From assembly GCF_003853645.1 (NCBI RefSeq), contig NZ_QTPO01000019.1:1-64000 (forward strand): a DNA stretch of 64,000 bases, read 5' to 3'. The notes below the pieces were generated by a model that searched no databases, was not told the DNA's origin, and saw nothing but the letters and a program-made list of their open reading frames with translations. A program made the position numbers and the translations under genes. Shown one piece after another: positions 35,589-45,565 of the stretch. How positions within the stretch are numbered: position 1 is the first letter of the stretch; every line of letters starts with the position of its first letter. This DNA comes from Burkholderia sp. Bp9143. GTDB taxonomy: Bacteria > Pseudomonadota > Gammaproteobacteria > Burkholderiales > Burkholderiaceae.

Positions 35589-38174
35589 ATGCTTGAAAAC
35601 TTTCGTGCTCACGTGGCCGCCCGCGCCGCGCTCGGTATTCCCCCCCTGCCGCTGACGGCTCAGCAAACCGCCGAACTGGTGGAACTGCTGGCGAACCCGC
35701 CCGCAGGCGAAGAGCAGACGCTGCTCGACCTGATCACCTACCGCGTCCCCGCCGGCGTCGACGAAGCCGCCCGCGTGAAGGCCGGCTTCCTGGCCGCCGT
35801 CGCGAAGGGCGAGACGGCCTGCCCGCTGATCTCGCGCGAACGCGCGACCGAACTGCTCGGCACGATGCTGGGCGGCTACAACATCCAGCCGCTGATCGAG
35901 CTGCTGTCCGACGAAGCCGTCGCGGCCGTCGCGGCCGACGCGCTGAAGAAAACCCTGCTGATGTTCGACCAGTTCCATGACGTGAAGGAACTCGCCGACA
36001 AGGGCAACGCGCACGCGAAGGCCGTGCTGCAGAGCTGGGCCGACGCCGAATGGTTCACGAGCCGTCCGGAAGTGCCGGAAAGCCTGACCATCACCGTGTT
36101 CAAGGTCACGGGCGAAACCAACACCGACGACCTGTCGCCAGCGCCGGACGCCACCACCCGCCCGGACATCCCGATGCACGCGCTCGCGATGCTGAAGAAC
36201 GCGCGCCCCGGCATCACGCCGGAAGAAGACGGCAAACGCGGCCCGGTCAAGTTCATCGAATCGCTGAAGGAAAAGGGCCACCTGGTCGCCTACGTGGGCG
36301 ACGTGGTCGGCACCGGCTCCTCGCGCAAGTCGGCCACCAACTCGGTGCTGTGGTTCACCGGCGAAGACATCCCGTTCGTTCCGAACAAGCGCTTCGGTGG
36401 CGTGTGCCTCGGCGGCAAGATCGCCCCGATCTTCTACAACACGATGGAAGATGCCGGCGCGCTGCCGATCGAGCTCGACGTGTCGCAAATGGAAATGGGC
36501 GACGTGGTCGAACTGCGCCCGTACGACGGCAAGGCGCTGAAGGACGGCAACGTGATCGCCGAATTCCAGGTCAAGTCCGACGTGCTGTTCGACGAAGTGC
36601 GCGCCGGCGGCCGCATTCCGCTGATCATCGGCCGCGGCCTGACCGCGAAGGCGCGTGAAGCGCTGGGCCTCGCGCCGTCGACGCTGTTCCGCCTTCCGCA
36701 CCAGCCAGCCGACAGCGGCAAGGGCTTCTCGCTCGCGCAGAAGATGGTCGGCCGCGCATGCGGTCTGCCGGAAGGCCAGGGCGTGCGTCCGGGCACGTAC
36801 TGCGAACCGAAGATGACCTCGGTCGGCTCGCAGGACACCACGGGCCCGATGACCCGCGACGAACTGAAGGATCTGGCGTGCCTCGGCTTCTCGGCCGATC
36901 TCGTGATGCAGTCGTTCTGCCACACCGCCGCCTATCCGAAGCCGGTCGACGTGAAGACGCACCAGACGCTGCCGAACTTCATCAGCACCCGTGGCGGCAT
37001 CGCGCTGCGTCCGGGCGACGGCGTGATCCACTCGTGGCTGAACCGCATGCTGCTGCCCGACACCGTCGGCACCGGCGGCGACTCGCACACGCGCTTCCCG
37101 ATCGGCATCAGCTTCCCGGCAGGCTCGGGCCTGGTCGCGTTCGCGGCCGCCACCGGCACGATGCCGCTGGACATGCCGGAATCGGTGCTGGTCCGCTTCA
37201 AGGGCACGATGCAGCCGGGCGTCACGCTGCGTGACCTGGTCAACGCGATTCCGCTGTACGCGATCAAGCAGGGCATGCTGACGGTCGCCAAGCAAGGCAA
37301 GAAGAACATCTTCTCGGGCCGCATCCTCGAAATCGAAGGCCTGCCCGACCTGAAGGTCGAGCAAGCGTTCGAACTGTCGGATGCGTCGGCCGAGCGTTCG
37401 GCAGCCGGTTGCACGGTGCACCTGAACAAGGAACCGATCATCGAGTACCTGAACAGCAACATCACGCTGCTGAAGTGGATGATCGCGCAGGGCTATCAGG
37501 ATCCGCGCAGCCTGCAGCGCCGTATCGCGGCGATGGAGCAGTGGCTGGCCGACCCGCAACTGCTGTCGCCGGATGCCGATGCCGAATACGCGGCCGTCAT
37601 CGAGATCGACCTGGCCGACATCCACGAGCCGATCGTTGCGTGCCCGAACGACCCGGACGACGTGAAGACGCTGTCCGACGTCGCCGGCGCCACGATCGAC
37701 GAAGTGTTCATCGGCTCGTGCATGACCAACATCGGTCACTTCCGTGCCGCGTCGAAGCTGCTGGAAGGCAAGCGCGACATTCCGGTCAAGCTGTGGGTCG
37801 CGCCGCCGACCAAGATGGACCAGAAGCAGCTGACGGAAGAAGGTCACTACGGCGTGTTCGGCACGGCCGGCGCCCGCACCGAAATGCCGGGCTGCTCGCT
37901 GTGCATGGGCAACCAGGCACAGGTGCGCGAAGGCGCGACGGTGATGTCGACGTCGACCCGCAACTTCCCGAACCGCCTGGGCAAGAACACGAACGTGTAC
38001 CTCGGCTCGGCGGAACTGGCGGCGATCTGCTCGCGTCTGGGCAAGATCCCGACCAAGGACGAGTACATGGCCGACATGGGCGTGCTCAATGCCAATGGCG
38101 ACAAGATCTACAAGTACATGAACTTCGACCAGATCGAAGACTTCAAGGCAGTCGCCGACACCGTGCAGATCTAA
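35589..38174 (+). CDS. acnB: Bifunctional aconitate hydratase B / 2-methylisocitrate dehydratase
   Basis: This 861-residue protein starts [20 protein letters not shown]. It is a full-length AcnB of the TCA cycle. Domain order is the AcnB-specific N-terminal HEAT-like domain, the swivel domain ([20 protein letters not shown]) and the catalytic domains with [20 protein letters not shown]. The [4Fe-4S] ligands sit in [13 protein letters not shown] near 710 and CSLCMGNQ near 767-770. AcnB is cytosolic, and apo-AcnB can also bind mRNA in E. coli. A single gene with its own promoter and terminator. Confidence 0.97.
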   Translation: MLENFRAHVAARAALGIPPLPLTAQQTAELVELLANPPAGEEQTLLDLITYRVPAGVDEAARVKAGFLAAVAKGETACPLISRERATELLGTMLGGYNIQPLIELLSDEAVAAVAADALKKTLLMFDQFHDVKELADKGNAHAKAVLQSWADAEWFTSRPEVPESLTITVFKVTGETNTDDLSPAPDATTRPDIPMHALAMLKNARPGITPEEDGKRGPVKFIESLKEKGHLVAYVGDVVGTGSSRKSATNSVLWFTGEDIPFVPNKRFGGVCLGGKIAPIFYNTMEDAGALPIELDVSQMEMGDVVELRPYDGKALKDGNVIAEFQVKSDVLFDEVRAGGRIPLIIGRGLTAKAREALGLAPSTLFRLPHQPADSGKGFSLAQKMVGRACGLPEGQGVRPGTYCEPKMTSVGSQDTTGPMTRDELKDLACLGFSADLVMQSFCHTAAYPKPVDVKTHQTLPNFISTRGGIALRPGDGVIHSWLNRMLLPDTVGTGGDSHTRFPIGISFPAGSGLVAFAAATGTMPLDMPESVLVRFKGTMQPGVTLRDLVNAIPLYAIKQGMLTVAKQGKKNIFSGRILEIEGLPDLKVEQAFELSDASAERSAAGCTVHLNKEPIIEYLNSNITLLKWMIAQGYQDPRSLQRRIAAMEQWLADPQLLSPDADAEYAAVIEIDLADIHEPIVACPNDPDDVKTLSDVAGATIDEVFIGSCMTNIGHFRAASKLLEGKRDIPVKLWVAPPTKMDQKQLTEEGHYGVFGTAGARTEMPGCSLCMGNQAQVREGATVMSTSTRNFPNRLGKNTNVYLGSAELAAICSRLGKIPTKDEYMADMGVLNANGDKIYKYMNFDQIEDFKAVADTVQI

Positions 38175-38221
38175 GCATGCGGTCGAGCCGCGGCGGGTCG
38201 TACCCGTCGTGGCGACACGCA

Positions 38222-38261
38222 ATGGCGCCGCAGGCTGAATGCCTGCGGCGCCATTTTTTTT
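38222..38261 (+). terminator. Rho-independent terminator of acnB
   Basis: A perfect 14-bp stem, ATGGCGCCGCAGGC (38222-38235) with GCCTGCGGCGCCAT (38241-38254), loop TGAAT, ends in a run of eight T (38254-38261). It lies 48 bp past the acnB stop codon. Confidence 0.95.
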
Positions 38262-38431
38262 GGTTCTTCGTGAATTTCCGTGGACGTCGCTTGCCGCAAC
38301 GGCCGTTCACGATCGCGTGGCATCAATGGCCGTTTCGTGGGGTATAGCGGCCCGCGGGTGCATTGGGCCGAGGTTTCCAAAGTTGTCTCGGTCAATGTCC
38401 CGATGTGACCGTGCTGCTGTCGGCCGGGGTT

Positions 38432-39223
38432 TTAAAAGGCGCTCTTTATAACGCCCCCATCGGCTCGCAACGCGGCTCCCGTTGTGGCCGATGAAAGCGG
38501 ACTGGCGATATAGGCCACGAGCGACGCAACCTCCTGCGGCGAACCGAATCGCTTGATGAGCGATGTGGGGCGGACCCTCTCGAAGAACTCCTGTTCGAAC
38601 GCTTCAAACGATTTGCCGTCGGCGCTTGCAAGAGCCTCCACGAACTCGCCCACGCCACGCGATTTCGTCGGCCCCGGCAGCACGCTATTGACTGTAATGC
38701 CAGTGCCGGCAACGGCTTCGGCGAGCCCGCGCGACACGGCAATCTGCGCGGCTTTCGTCATCCCATAGTGGATCATTTCGGCTGGAATCTGCACGCCGCT
38801 TTCGCTCGAAATGAAAATAATGCGCCCCCAGTTGGCACGCTTCATCGCGGGCAGAAACAGGCGAGCGAGGCGTACACCGCTCAACACGTTGACGTCGAAG
38901 AAACGCGACCAGTCGGCATCGGGGATCTCCTCGAACGGTTTAGGCTCGAAGATACCGAGGTTGTTGACGAGGATTTCGACGTCCGGATAGCGCGTTGCGA
39001 GTTCATCGGCCGCCGCAGCTGTGCCAAGATCGCCTGCAAAACCCGATACATCGCTGCCCGTCTCGGCTTTTAGCTGTGCGACCACGTCATTCACCGATGA
39101 CTGCGAGCGGCCATTCACGATCACGCGCGCGCCCTCCCGCGCCAACGTGCTGGCGATAGCGAAGCCAATGCCTGCGGTGCTGCCGCTTACCAATGCGAGT
39201 TTGCCTTGCAGATTCAGGTTCAC
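38432..39223 (-). CDS. Short-chain dehydrogenase/reductase
   Basis: This SDR of 263 residues has SGSTAGIG near residues 13-20, a degenerate NNLG in place of NNAG, and YGMTK as the catalytic pair. Start is GTG 39223 (VNLNLQGKLALVSG), preceded by AAAGGAAACGACTC, and gives the normal family length. Late in the chain the usual glycine-rich cofactor end reads TTGAALRADGGVIKS. It lies downstream of another SDR on the same strand and diverges from a LysR gene. Confidence 0.85.
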   Translation of the reverse strand: MNLNLQGKLALVSGSTAGIGFAIASTLAREGARVIVNGRSQSSVNDVVAQLKAETGSDVSGFAGDLGTAAAADELATRYPDVEILVNNLGIFEPKPFEEIPDADWSRFFDVNVLSGVRLARLFLPAMKRANWGRIIFISSESGVQIPAEMIHYGMTKAAQIAVSRGLAEAVAGTGITVNSVLPGPTKSRGVGEFVEALASADGKSFEAFEQEFFERVRPTSLIKRFGSPQEVASLVAYIASPLSSATTGAALRADGGVIKSAF

Positions 39224-39303
39224 GAGTCGTTTCCTTTTTGCATGAGTGGAGTAAAACTGGCGGCATCGCCTCGTATGAATCAGATGCCGACTGCGGAGAG
39301 AGA

Positions 39304-40068
39304 TCACGTCCGGGTAATGGACGCGCCACCGTCGACGAGTGATGCCGTACCGGTCACAAATGACGAATCGTTTGACGCGAGATAGAGCACCGACCGGGCA
39401 AGTTCCTCCGGCTTTGCAACGCGCTTGAGCGCATGCAGGCCCGTGACGAAGGCCTGCGATTCGTGGGTGTCGTTCATACCGCGATACATGTCCGTGTCGA
39501 CGGCGCCCGGCAACACCGCGTTCACGCGCACGCCTTGCGCGCCATATTCGGCAGCCAGTGCCTGCGTCAAGCCGATCAGGCCGGCCTTGCTCGCCGCGTA
39601 GGCCGCGGTGCCGGGAAACGCGAACGAGTAACCGACGAACGTCGACGTGAAGATGATCGATCCGCCGCCTTGCTTCACCATTTCCGGAATCTGATGTTTC
39701 GCGCCAAGGAAGGCGCTCGTCAGGTTGGTCGACAGCGCGGCATTCCAGCCTGCTTCGGAAATACCGGTGCTCGGCCCCATCTCGCCGAGCGTACCGGCGT
39801 TGTTGTAGGCAATGTCCAGGCGGCCGAAGCGGCTCACCGCGAGCGCGACCAGCGCCTTCGCGAAGTCCTCCGATTGCACGTCACCCGCCAGATATGCGGC
39901 TTCGCCGCCTTCGCTGACGATCTCCGCAGCGAGCGTTTCAAGTTCCGCCGCGCGCCGCGCCGCGAGGACCACCTTGGCGCCTTCCTTCGCGAACAGCTTT
40001 GCAGTCGCACGGCCAATTCCTGCGCTGGCACCCGTGACGATCGCGACCTTGTCTGTCAAGCGTTGCAT
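39304..40068 (-). CDS. Short-chain dehydrogenase/reductase
   Basis: This SDR of 254 residues starts at ATG 40068 with CAGGAGATTGACA upstream. It has TGASAGIG near residues 12-19, NNAGTLG, the catalytic YAASK, and ends TGTASLVDGGASITRT, typical of the glucose/3-oxoacyl-reductase-like classical branch. It forms an operon with the next SDR 80 bp downstream and diverges from the LysR gene, which very likely regulates both. Confidence 0.88.
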   Translation of the reverse strand: MQRLTDKVAIVTGASAGIGRATAKLFAKEGAKVVLAARRAAELETLAAEIVSEGGEAAYLAGDVQSEDFAKALVALAVSRFGRLDIAYNNAGTLGEMGPSTGISEAGWNAALSTNLTSAFLGAKHQIPEMVKQGGGSIIFTSTFVGYSFAFPGTAAYAASKAGLIGLTQALAAEYGAQGVRVNAVLPGAVDTDMYRGMNDTHESQAFVTGLHALKRVAKPEELARSVLYLASNDSSFVTGTASLVDGGASITRT

Positions 40069-40208
40069 TGTCAATCTCCTGATGGACTTCATCGGCCAGT
40101 GCCCTATGCGTTGGCCCGTGGAAAGCAATATAGGCTTCAGTTCTGATAGTAGAAAGGTAGAAAATATGGTTCTATCATTCAGCTTTTGTGAATGAACCGA
40201 GGTGTTTG
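40069..40208. promoter_or_regulatory. Divergent SDR/LysR control region
   Basis: This 140-bp region between divergent starts contains GATAGTAGAA (40146-40155) and TTCTATC (40171-40177). These form an imperfect inverted repeat with the A/T-rich centre expected of a LysR binding region. Confidence 0.5.
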
Positions 40209-41153
40209 ATGGATCGCCTGCGCGCCTTCGAGGTTTTCGTGACGGTGGTGAGCCGGGGCGGCTTCGCGCGCGCCGCGGACGCGCTCGGCAAGTCGCCCGC
40301 TAATGTCACCCGTTATGTGAATGAACTGGAGGCACATCTCGGCACGCGCTTGTTGAATCGCTCGTCGCGCACGCTTTCTCTTACCGAGGGCGGCGAGACG
40401 CTTTACGCCCGTTGCAAGTCGATCCTCGACGACGTTGCCGAGACCGAGGGTCTGGTGTCATCGGCGTCAGTCGAGCCGCGCGGACGGCTACGCATCAATG
40501 CCCCCGTAAGCTTCGGCATTTTGTATCTGGCGCCGTTGTGGCCTGAGTTCATGCGGAAATACCCGGGAATCGAGCTCGACGTTGGCCTGATCGACCGCGT
40601 CGTCGATATCGTGGATGAAGGCTACGATCTCGCCATTCGTATCTCACGCGCCGGTTCGACCAGTCATGCGGCCCGCAAACTGGCGACGTCGCAAAACATC
40701 CTGTGTGCGTCGCCGGCCTATCTGGCTCGTTTCGGCGTTCCGGCAGGTCCAGCGGACCTGGTCGGGCACCGCTGTATCGGCTATACGTATGCGGCCACGG
40801 GCGACGACTGGCAACTGATCGACGCGCGCGGCAAGCTTCACTCGGTGAAGGTCGACTGTCACATGCATACCAACAACGGCGATACGGCACGCACAGCCGC
40901 CCTCGCCGGACACGGCTTGATCTGGCAGCCCACTTTCCTGATCGGCAACGATCTCCGCGAAGGTCGGCTCGTTCATGTGTTGCCTGAGTACCGCTTGCCG
41001 GATATCGACATACTCGCGCTGTATCCGAGCCGTCGGCATCTGAGTGCCAGAGTGCGCGTCATGATCGATTACCTGGTCGATGCGTTCGGTGGCGTGCCCC
41101 CTTGGGACCGAAATGACGGAAATTGGGCAGGCGCCACGCCGGTGACGAATTGA
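40209..41153 (+). CDS. LysR family transcriptional regulator
   Basis: This protein of 314 residues has an N-terminal helix-turn-helix (MDRLRAFEVFVTVVSRGGFA, then ARAADALGKSPANVTRYVNE) and a C-terminal periplasmic-binding-like effector domain with RLRINAPVSFGILYLAPLWP. Start ATG 40209 has CCGAGGTGTTTG upstream. Members with this PVSFG pattern often regulate a divergent oxidoreductase in response to a quinone or aromatic compound. It diverges from the two SDR genes. Confidence 0.9.
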   Translation: MDRLRAFEVFVTVVSRGGFARAADALGKSPANVTRYVNELEAHLGTRLLNRSSRTLSLTEGGETLYARCKSILDDVAETEGLVSSASVEPRGRLRINAPVSFGILYLAPLWPEFMRKYPGIELDVGLIDRVVDIVDEGYDLAIRISRAGSTSHAARKLATSQNILCASPAYLARFGVPAGPADLVGHRCIGYTYAATGDDWQLIDARGKLHSVKVDCHMHTNNGDTARTAALAGHGLIWQPTFLIGNDLREGRLVHVLPEYRLPDIDILALYPSRRHLSARVRVMIDYLVDAFGGVPPWDRNDGNWAGATPVTN

Positions 41154-41589
41154 CAGCTCATCCAGAACATGCGTCCGCCATGTTCGCGCATTCAGGTTCA
41201 GTGAGTGCGTGATCATTCCGCACCGTGGCGCACAGACATTATGGCGACTCGGGCCGGCCATTGACTCTGCCTGGGACCGATCTGGAAATGCCAACAGTAT
41301 CCGGATACGGCGTTCGCGCGAAAGTCCGCCTTCTCGGCGCGCGCGACATTCGAATGCCTATGCGAGGGAACCGGCCGGCGTCCGCAATTGGCCGGCTACC
41401 GACCGACTCGGTTGGCCGGAGCCGACCCATCTCTGCCACTCGCTCAGCGGCCCGCTCAAGGGCAGCTTCTAGGGACAATCAGCCGTTCAAATGACTGGGC
41501 ACAAGGGTCCTAGCGTCGTCGATGCGTCGGTCTTTTCGCGCGACAAAAGGCGTGTATAGTCAGGTATCCCCTTGTCGGAGAAAATTGTC
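41154..41589. other. Intergenic stretch, no gene recognised
   Basis: About 430 bases after the LysR gene. Short frames on both strands have no motif. TATAGT near 41555 could be a -10 element for the small gene that follows. Confidence 0.4.
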
Positions 41590-41871
41590 ATGTCGACTCT
41601 ACAACCGAGCATCTACAAGGGGTTCGAACTTTATCCGTTGGTATTTTCGCGCCCGTTCACCCGTTTTGATGCGCATTCCAGGTACGCGGAAGGCTATGAC
41701 GTTGCGGTACGCATTTGTCGAGCCGGGGTCGGGCCACACGGTAGCCGTGTGTTTCGGCTCCAGTTGGAGGACGCCGTCTCCGACTTCGGAGTAGCCAGAA
41801 GGACCGCCTATCAGCGAGGCAGAGAAATCATCGACGGAAAAGTGAATGGCGCATCCGTTGCCGACTTGTAA
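41590..41871 (+). CDS. Conserved small Burkholderia-type protein, unknown
   Basis: This 93-residue protein from ATG 41590 contains IYKGFELYPLVFSRP near the N-terminus, a basic middle and a helical end with RRTAYQRGREIIDGKV. It looks like one beta-sheet plus a helix; I recall similar unnamed proteins across Burkholderia next to rpsU/csp genes, but have no function. The protein at 43405-43629 begins with a comparable YNGYAVQPS and may be a distant relative. Confidence 0.6.
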   Translation: MSTLQPSIYKGFELYPLVFSRPFTRFDAHSRYAEGYDVAVRICRAGVGPHGSRVFRLQLEDAVSDFGVARRTAYQRGREIIDGKVNGASVADL

Positions 41872-41959
41872 CTAGCTCACGCACCAACAGCGACGAAAAT
41901 CCTCCACACGTTCGTATCTGAGGCCGACTACGTCGTTCGAGGCGAGCGCAAGGATTGAT

Positions 41960-42219
41960 TTGACGACCAACTCCCAAGCTAAATGAACCGCTCGAAGTCG
42001 CGCTGCGCCGCTTCCGCAGCGGCCATTGAAAATACCGGTTTGGTGAAGGAACTGCGAGCGCGGATGGCTTATGAAAAACCGACGGCCGAACGCAAGCGTA
42101 AGAAGGCAACTGCCGTTGCGCGGCAACGCCAGCGCGAAGTGGCTGCGGTCCGGGGCCACGTCGGCAATGACGTAACGCACAGAAGACACGGATCGTCGCT
42201 GTGTCGATACGGCCTGTAG
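41960..42219 (+). pseudogene. Broken rpsU (ribosomal protein S21) copy
   Basis: A TTG start region at 41960 (AAGGA upstream) is followed by TTG ACG ACC, like the TTVIL start of S21. The conserved [16 protein letters not shown] then appears in another frame and stops. The rest, [39 protein letters not shown], continues in a third phase as far as 42219. Two frame changes break the gene. An intact S21 lies in inverted orientation 540 bp to the right. Confidence 0.85.
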
Positions 42220-42371
42220 GGGATACAGCAAGCACGGCCCGATATCGGCGCTGCCCCCCCGCCCACGCGACAATTCGTTTCGGGCGGACGCTCAATCAGA
42301 TCGAACGGCAGTCGGAAACGGTCAGAACAAGCCGCTCATACGATGAAGGCCGGACGAAGCCGGAGCAGCAA

Positions 42372-42656
42372 ATGAGAATCGACCGACATTCCGTGCCTCA
42401 TTATCTGGTTATTCGAACTGGTTGCGCGCCCTACGTCTTGAATGCTGATCGCCGGTTGCTTCGCCGCGAAGCGAGTCGCCAATTGTGCGCGTTCGCCAAG
42501 GCGCGCGGCAAGCTGACGTCCATCGAGGACGTGCTTTGGGATAGCTTCGCCGAAATCGAAGGCTTCTCAATGACCGAACGTCAGTGCCCGTGTTTCTACA
42601 CCCTGGTTCAAGGAAATGAGACCGAGCACCAACTGCGATTGTTAACTACTCTGTGA
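42372..42656 (+). CDS. Small hypothetical protein
   Basis: This 94-residue protein begins at ATG 42372 with GGAG nearby: MRIDRHSVPHYLVIRTGCAP. It contains paired CPC and FYTLVQG in the second half and a helical middle RREASRQLCAFAKARGK. I do not recognise it. It lies between the broken and intact rpsU copies and differs in direction from the intact one, so it may be an insert. Confidence 0.5.
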   Translation: MRIDRHSVPHYLVIRTGCAPYVLNADRRLLRREASRQLCAFAKARGKLTSIEDVLWDSFAEIEGFSMTERQCPCFYTLVQGNETEHQLRLLTTL

Positions 42657-42761
42657 CGTCGCAAGGGCCCTGGTTGCCTGTTCCCCCAATGCGGAGGTTA
42701 CGCGAGACGCTCGGCTGGGCACTAGACGGCCGCTTCAGCATGGCTGCCCGGCAGTTCCCGG

Positions 42762-42974
42762 TCAGTACCGCTTTTTCGGCGGCAACGACCGTTTGATCTG
42801 CTTGCGCACGCGTGCCACTGCAGCAGCCTTTTTGCGTTTCCGTTCTGCCGTAGGTTTTTCATAGGCTGTCCGGGCACGAAGCTCTGGAATTAAGCCGGTG
42901 CGCTCGATAGCGCGACGGAAACGGCGTAATGCAACTTCCACGGGCTCGTCGGGTTTCAGAATTACGGTAGTCAA
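42762..42974 (-). CDS. rpsU: Small ribosomal subunit protein S21
   Basis: This 70-residue protein reads [20 protein letters not shown] near the start and ends RSLPPKKRY, as expected for S21, which joins the 30S platform near the mRNA anti-Shine-Dalgarno site. The only start that gives the normal length is TTG 42974, with AAAGGAAAAAA directly upstream; longer frames lack conservation. Rare TTG initiation hints at low or conditional expression, so this may be an accessory S21 copy, the main one probably lying elsewhere in the genome. Confidence 0.9.
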   Translation of the reverse strand: MTTVILKPDEPVEVALRRFRRAIERTGLIPELRARTAYEKPTAERKRKKAAAVARVRKQIKRSLPPKKRY

Positions 42975-43404
42975 TTTTTTCCTTTGTTGACATCCGGCAG
43001 CAATGGCCAATGGTGATGTGGATGTGCACGCAGCGTCGTGGCACAGGTAGGTACGCGAGGGGATTGGTCAGACACAGCGGCTCGCAATACCGGTCTGATG
43101 CGAGTTGGGGCGTACAGTCCAGCGAGCACTGTTACCGCTGGCCTCACTGGACTACCAATCAAAGGAAGATACGCGACCAACCAACACGCGTCTTTTCGAT
43201 GCTGTGCGAAGCGAACTAGTCCCGTATTGTAACCGAAGGCCGCCATCTGCCCCGCCACTATCGGCGGGGCCAGAAGGAAGGGGTGTTGTCAGCCATGCGT
43301 GCCGGCGATGCGCAGTTCGGGATCCCGCGTGATGTTTGGGCGCGCTTGTTGCATCTACCCGGGTGCCTCAGATGCGTTGTGAGTTTCGAGCCGTGGCGTC
43401 GTCT
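42975..43404. other. Intergenic stretch upstream of rpsU
   Basis: Contains the 8-bp perfect stem GCCCCGCC (43249-43256) / GGCGGGGC (43263-43270) with loop ACTATC and no T-run. Otherwise nothing recognised. It holds the promoter of rpsU and the end of the next leftward gene. Confidence 0.4.
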
Positions 43405-43629
43405 TTAACCGCGCGTGTCGACCCAGTTGCGTGCCCAGTGGGTCGAGTGCTGCAACGCCTGATCTTCACTCTTGAAGTAATCGAGCGAATAGAACCAGTA
43501 GCGGCCTTCGGCTCGCGCACTATCGATGCGTTCGAGCAGCAGGTTGGATGAAAAGCTACCGTCGGGCAAACAATGCGCCGAAGGTTGGACGGCATAGCCG
43601 TTGTATTGTTGAATTTGTTTGTTCTGCAT
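43405..43629 (-). CDS. Small conserved protein, unknown (csp-linked)
   Basis: This 74-residue protein from ATG 43629 reads MQNKQIQQYNGYAVQPSAHC and contains FSSNLLLERIDSARAEGRYW and WARNWVDTRG. I recall comparable short proteins next to cold-shock genes in Burkholderiaceae. Probably a small beta-sheet plus helix; function unknown. It shares direction with the cold-shock gene upstream. Confidence 0.65.
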   Translation of the reverse strand: MQNKQIQQYNGYAVQPSAHCLPDGSFSSNLLLERIDSARAEGRYWFYSLDYFKSEDQALQHSTHWARNWVDTRG

Positions 43630-43907
43630 TTTAATTTTAATGATATTTGAGTGCGCGCATGCCGTGCGAAAAGTGCACGGGTGCGCCGATTCAAAGCCAT
43701 TCGAGCCGAATTCTGAAGCAGTCGAAAAGCGAAAAATGGCGTTGAAACCTGAGGGGAGAATGAGGTGCGACGAGGCGTATGGCGCTCGGCAAGCTGCTCA
43801 ATAAACAGATGCCAACCAGGACCGATCGCGCCAACTGAGGGAGGCAAAGCTCCGCGAGGGTGTCGCTGCAACCCGGCATCCGTCGCGGGAGGCCGGACCC
43901 TTCAACT

Positions 43908-44111
43908 TTACAGCGGCTTGATGTTAGCCGCTTGCAGTCCCTTCGGGCCTTGCTTCGTTTCGAAGCTCACCTTCTGATTTTCAGCCAGCGTCTTGAAGCC
44001 GTCGCCCCTGATTTCGGAAAAGTGAGCGAACAGGTCGTCGCCGCCCTTGTCCGGGGTGATGAAGCCAAAGCCTTTGCTGTCGTTGAACCACTTAACGGTG
44101 CCGGTATCCAT
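43908..44111 (-). CDS. Cold-shock-domain protein (CspA family)
   Basis: This 67-residue OB-fold protein begins [20 protein letters not shown] and carries both RNA-binding motifs KGFGFITP (RNP1) and DDLFAHFS (RNP2). It binds single-stranded nucleic acid and acts as an RNA chaperone. A long untranslated leader of at least 150 bases precedes ATG 44111, common for csp genes and often responsible for temperature control. Confidence 0.95.
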   Translation of the reverse strand: MDTGTVKWFNDSKGFGFITPDKGGDDLFAHFSEIRGDGFKTLAENQKVSFETKQGPKGLQAANIKPL

Positions 44112-44680
44112 GAAGAATCCTTGAGGAAAAATACGAAGATTTACTCTGTTAAAGAGTGTGTGAAGCTTCAAGGAGGGAGAGGACAACGAATACCGCTGAG
44201 GAGCGAGCAATTGATGAACAGCAATCGAACTTCTTGAACTTCGAACGAAACGGTACCCGCCGGGTGGTGCCAGCGTCAATACTTATCTTGTAACCGTTCC
44301 ACTAGGCGGCCCGTTCTGCAGACGAAGCAATGCGTCCTGCCTGGTTGCGCACCCTTGCCTGGCATGGCGCGCAGGTTAGATGGAGGTGGCGGGCAGGCAC
44401 AAGCTTAGGAAGGCACCGCACCTACTGCGACGGGATCGAACAGACGGAGCTGCACACCGCACCCTCAAAATTTCTATCAGATCAGCGGACTGACTGGCCG
44501 TTTCCAAGGCACAGCCGACGCCGGAATGACTGGGCTGCGTTCCAAGTGAAGGGCGCTTGATGGCCGAATACTGCCCAATTAGCCGTCAATTCATGAAGCA
44601 GTCGATCAAAAAACCGCCCCCGAAGATGGCACCGATCGCGGTCGAGTTCTGCGTTCGCAGAACTGGTCACACACCAAGGC
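44112..44680. other. csp leader and intergenic region
   Basis: The first 170 bases are the likely structured leader of the cold-shock gene, with AAGGAGGGAGAGGA near 44168-44182. The remainder up to the DnaJ gene shows no gene or RNA that I recognise. Confidence 0.4.
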
Positions 44681-45283
44681 TCACCGGCGCAGCCCGAACA
44701 CGCCGTGCCAGAGAGCGCTGAAAAAGTCCGTATGCGCGTGTTCGCCACTCCTTCGCGCGTCGCTCTTTGGCGCCTGCGCCGATGCCGCCTGTGTCGCCCT
44801 CTCGTCGCATTGCGGCATCTGCTCATCACGCTCCCCGTCCCGCGAGGCGCCCGGCTGGCGCGACGCATGCAACTCGACCACGCTGCCGGCAATGCGCTCG
44901 GCGAGTTGAACATCGCAATCACGGCCGAGCAGAACACCGAACACGACGTCGCGGTTGTGCCCTTGCTCGGCGAAGCGCATCGCACATGCCACGAACCGCG
45001 CATATTCCGCTTCGCGCTCCGCGTTCAAGCGCTCCTCTTCTTCGCGAAGCCGTGCGTGACGGAGCATTTCCTCTGCGTAAGCGGTGTCATAGACGCGGCG
45101 CAGCTCCGGGTCCGAGAGAATCGCGTATGCCTCCTTTATCTCCTGAAATCGCGCATGCGCGTCCGCTTCGCACCCGACGTTGCGGTCGGGATGCGCTTTC
45201 ATCGCCGCCTTTCGGTAGCCTCGCTTGATTTCCTCGTTGGTCGCGTTCTCGCACACACCGAGCAATTCATACATTGTCGTCAT
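44681..45283 (-). CDS. DnaJ (J-domain) protein
   Basis: This 200-residue protein has an N-terminal J-domain: MTTMYELLGVCENATNEEIK, the catalytic HPD in AMKAHPDRNVGCEA, then FQEIKEAYAILSDPELRRVY. A charged helical stretch rich in Glu/Arg follows; it ends with a hydrophobic tail DFFSALWHGVFGLRR. It lacks the Gly/Phe and zinc-finger regions, so it is a J-domain-only co-chaperone for a DnaK-type Hsp70. ATG 45283 or 45274 could be the start; neither has a strong ribosome-binding site. Confidence 0.85.
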   Translation of the reverse strand: MTTMYELLGVCENATNEEIKRGYRKAAMKAHPDRNVGCEADAHARFQEIKEAYAILSDPELRRVYDTAYAEEMLRHARLREEEERLNAEREAEYARFVACAMRFAEQGHNRDVVFGVLLGRDCDVQLAERIAGSVVELHASRQPGASRDGERDEQMPQCDERATQAASAQAPKSDARRSGEHAHTDFFSALWHGVFGLRR

Positions 45284-45530
45284 TGTGCGTCGGGATGAAA
45301 GTCGGATCGCGTTGATCGTAGCATGTCGCCGCAGCACCAATCCGTCGGGTTGAGAATTCACCGGGTTCTGAACACCCTGAGTGCAGGTCAGGAGCGCTTT
45401 GGCAGATGACGGAATCTGAATCATTCTCATCGGAACGGCCGTTTGCCGACTGGAGCGGTCGCTCGAGTGTCCGAATGTGCATGCAGGCGAACGGCGCTTC
45501 ATGGCCGAACGCCGACGCTCCTCCCCGGTG

Positions 45531-45555
45531 TTCCCCCGGAAATCCGCGATGAACC
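45531..45555. repeat. Solo right-end relic of an ISL3-like element
   Basis: TTCCCCCGGAAATCCGCG followed by ATGAACC is nearly identical to the right end of the complete element at 46846-46870 (TTCCCCGGTAATCCGCG, ATGAACC), but the transposase sequence before it is missing. It sits only 10 bases from the left end of the complete copy. Confidence 0.75.
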
Positions 45556-45565
45556 ATTTTTTTTG

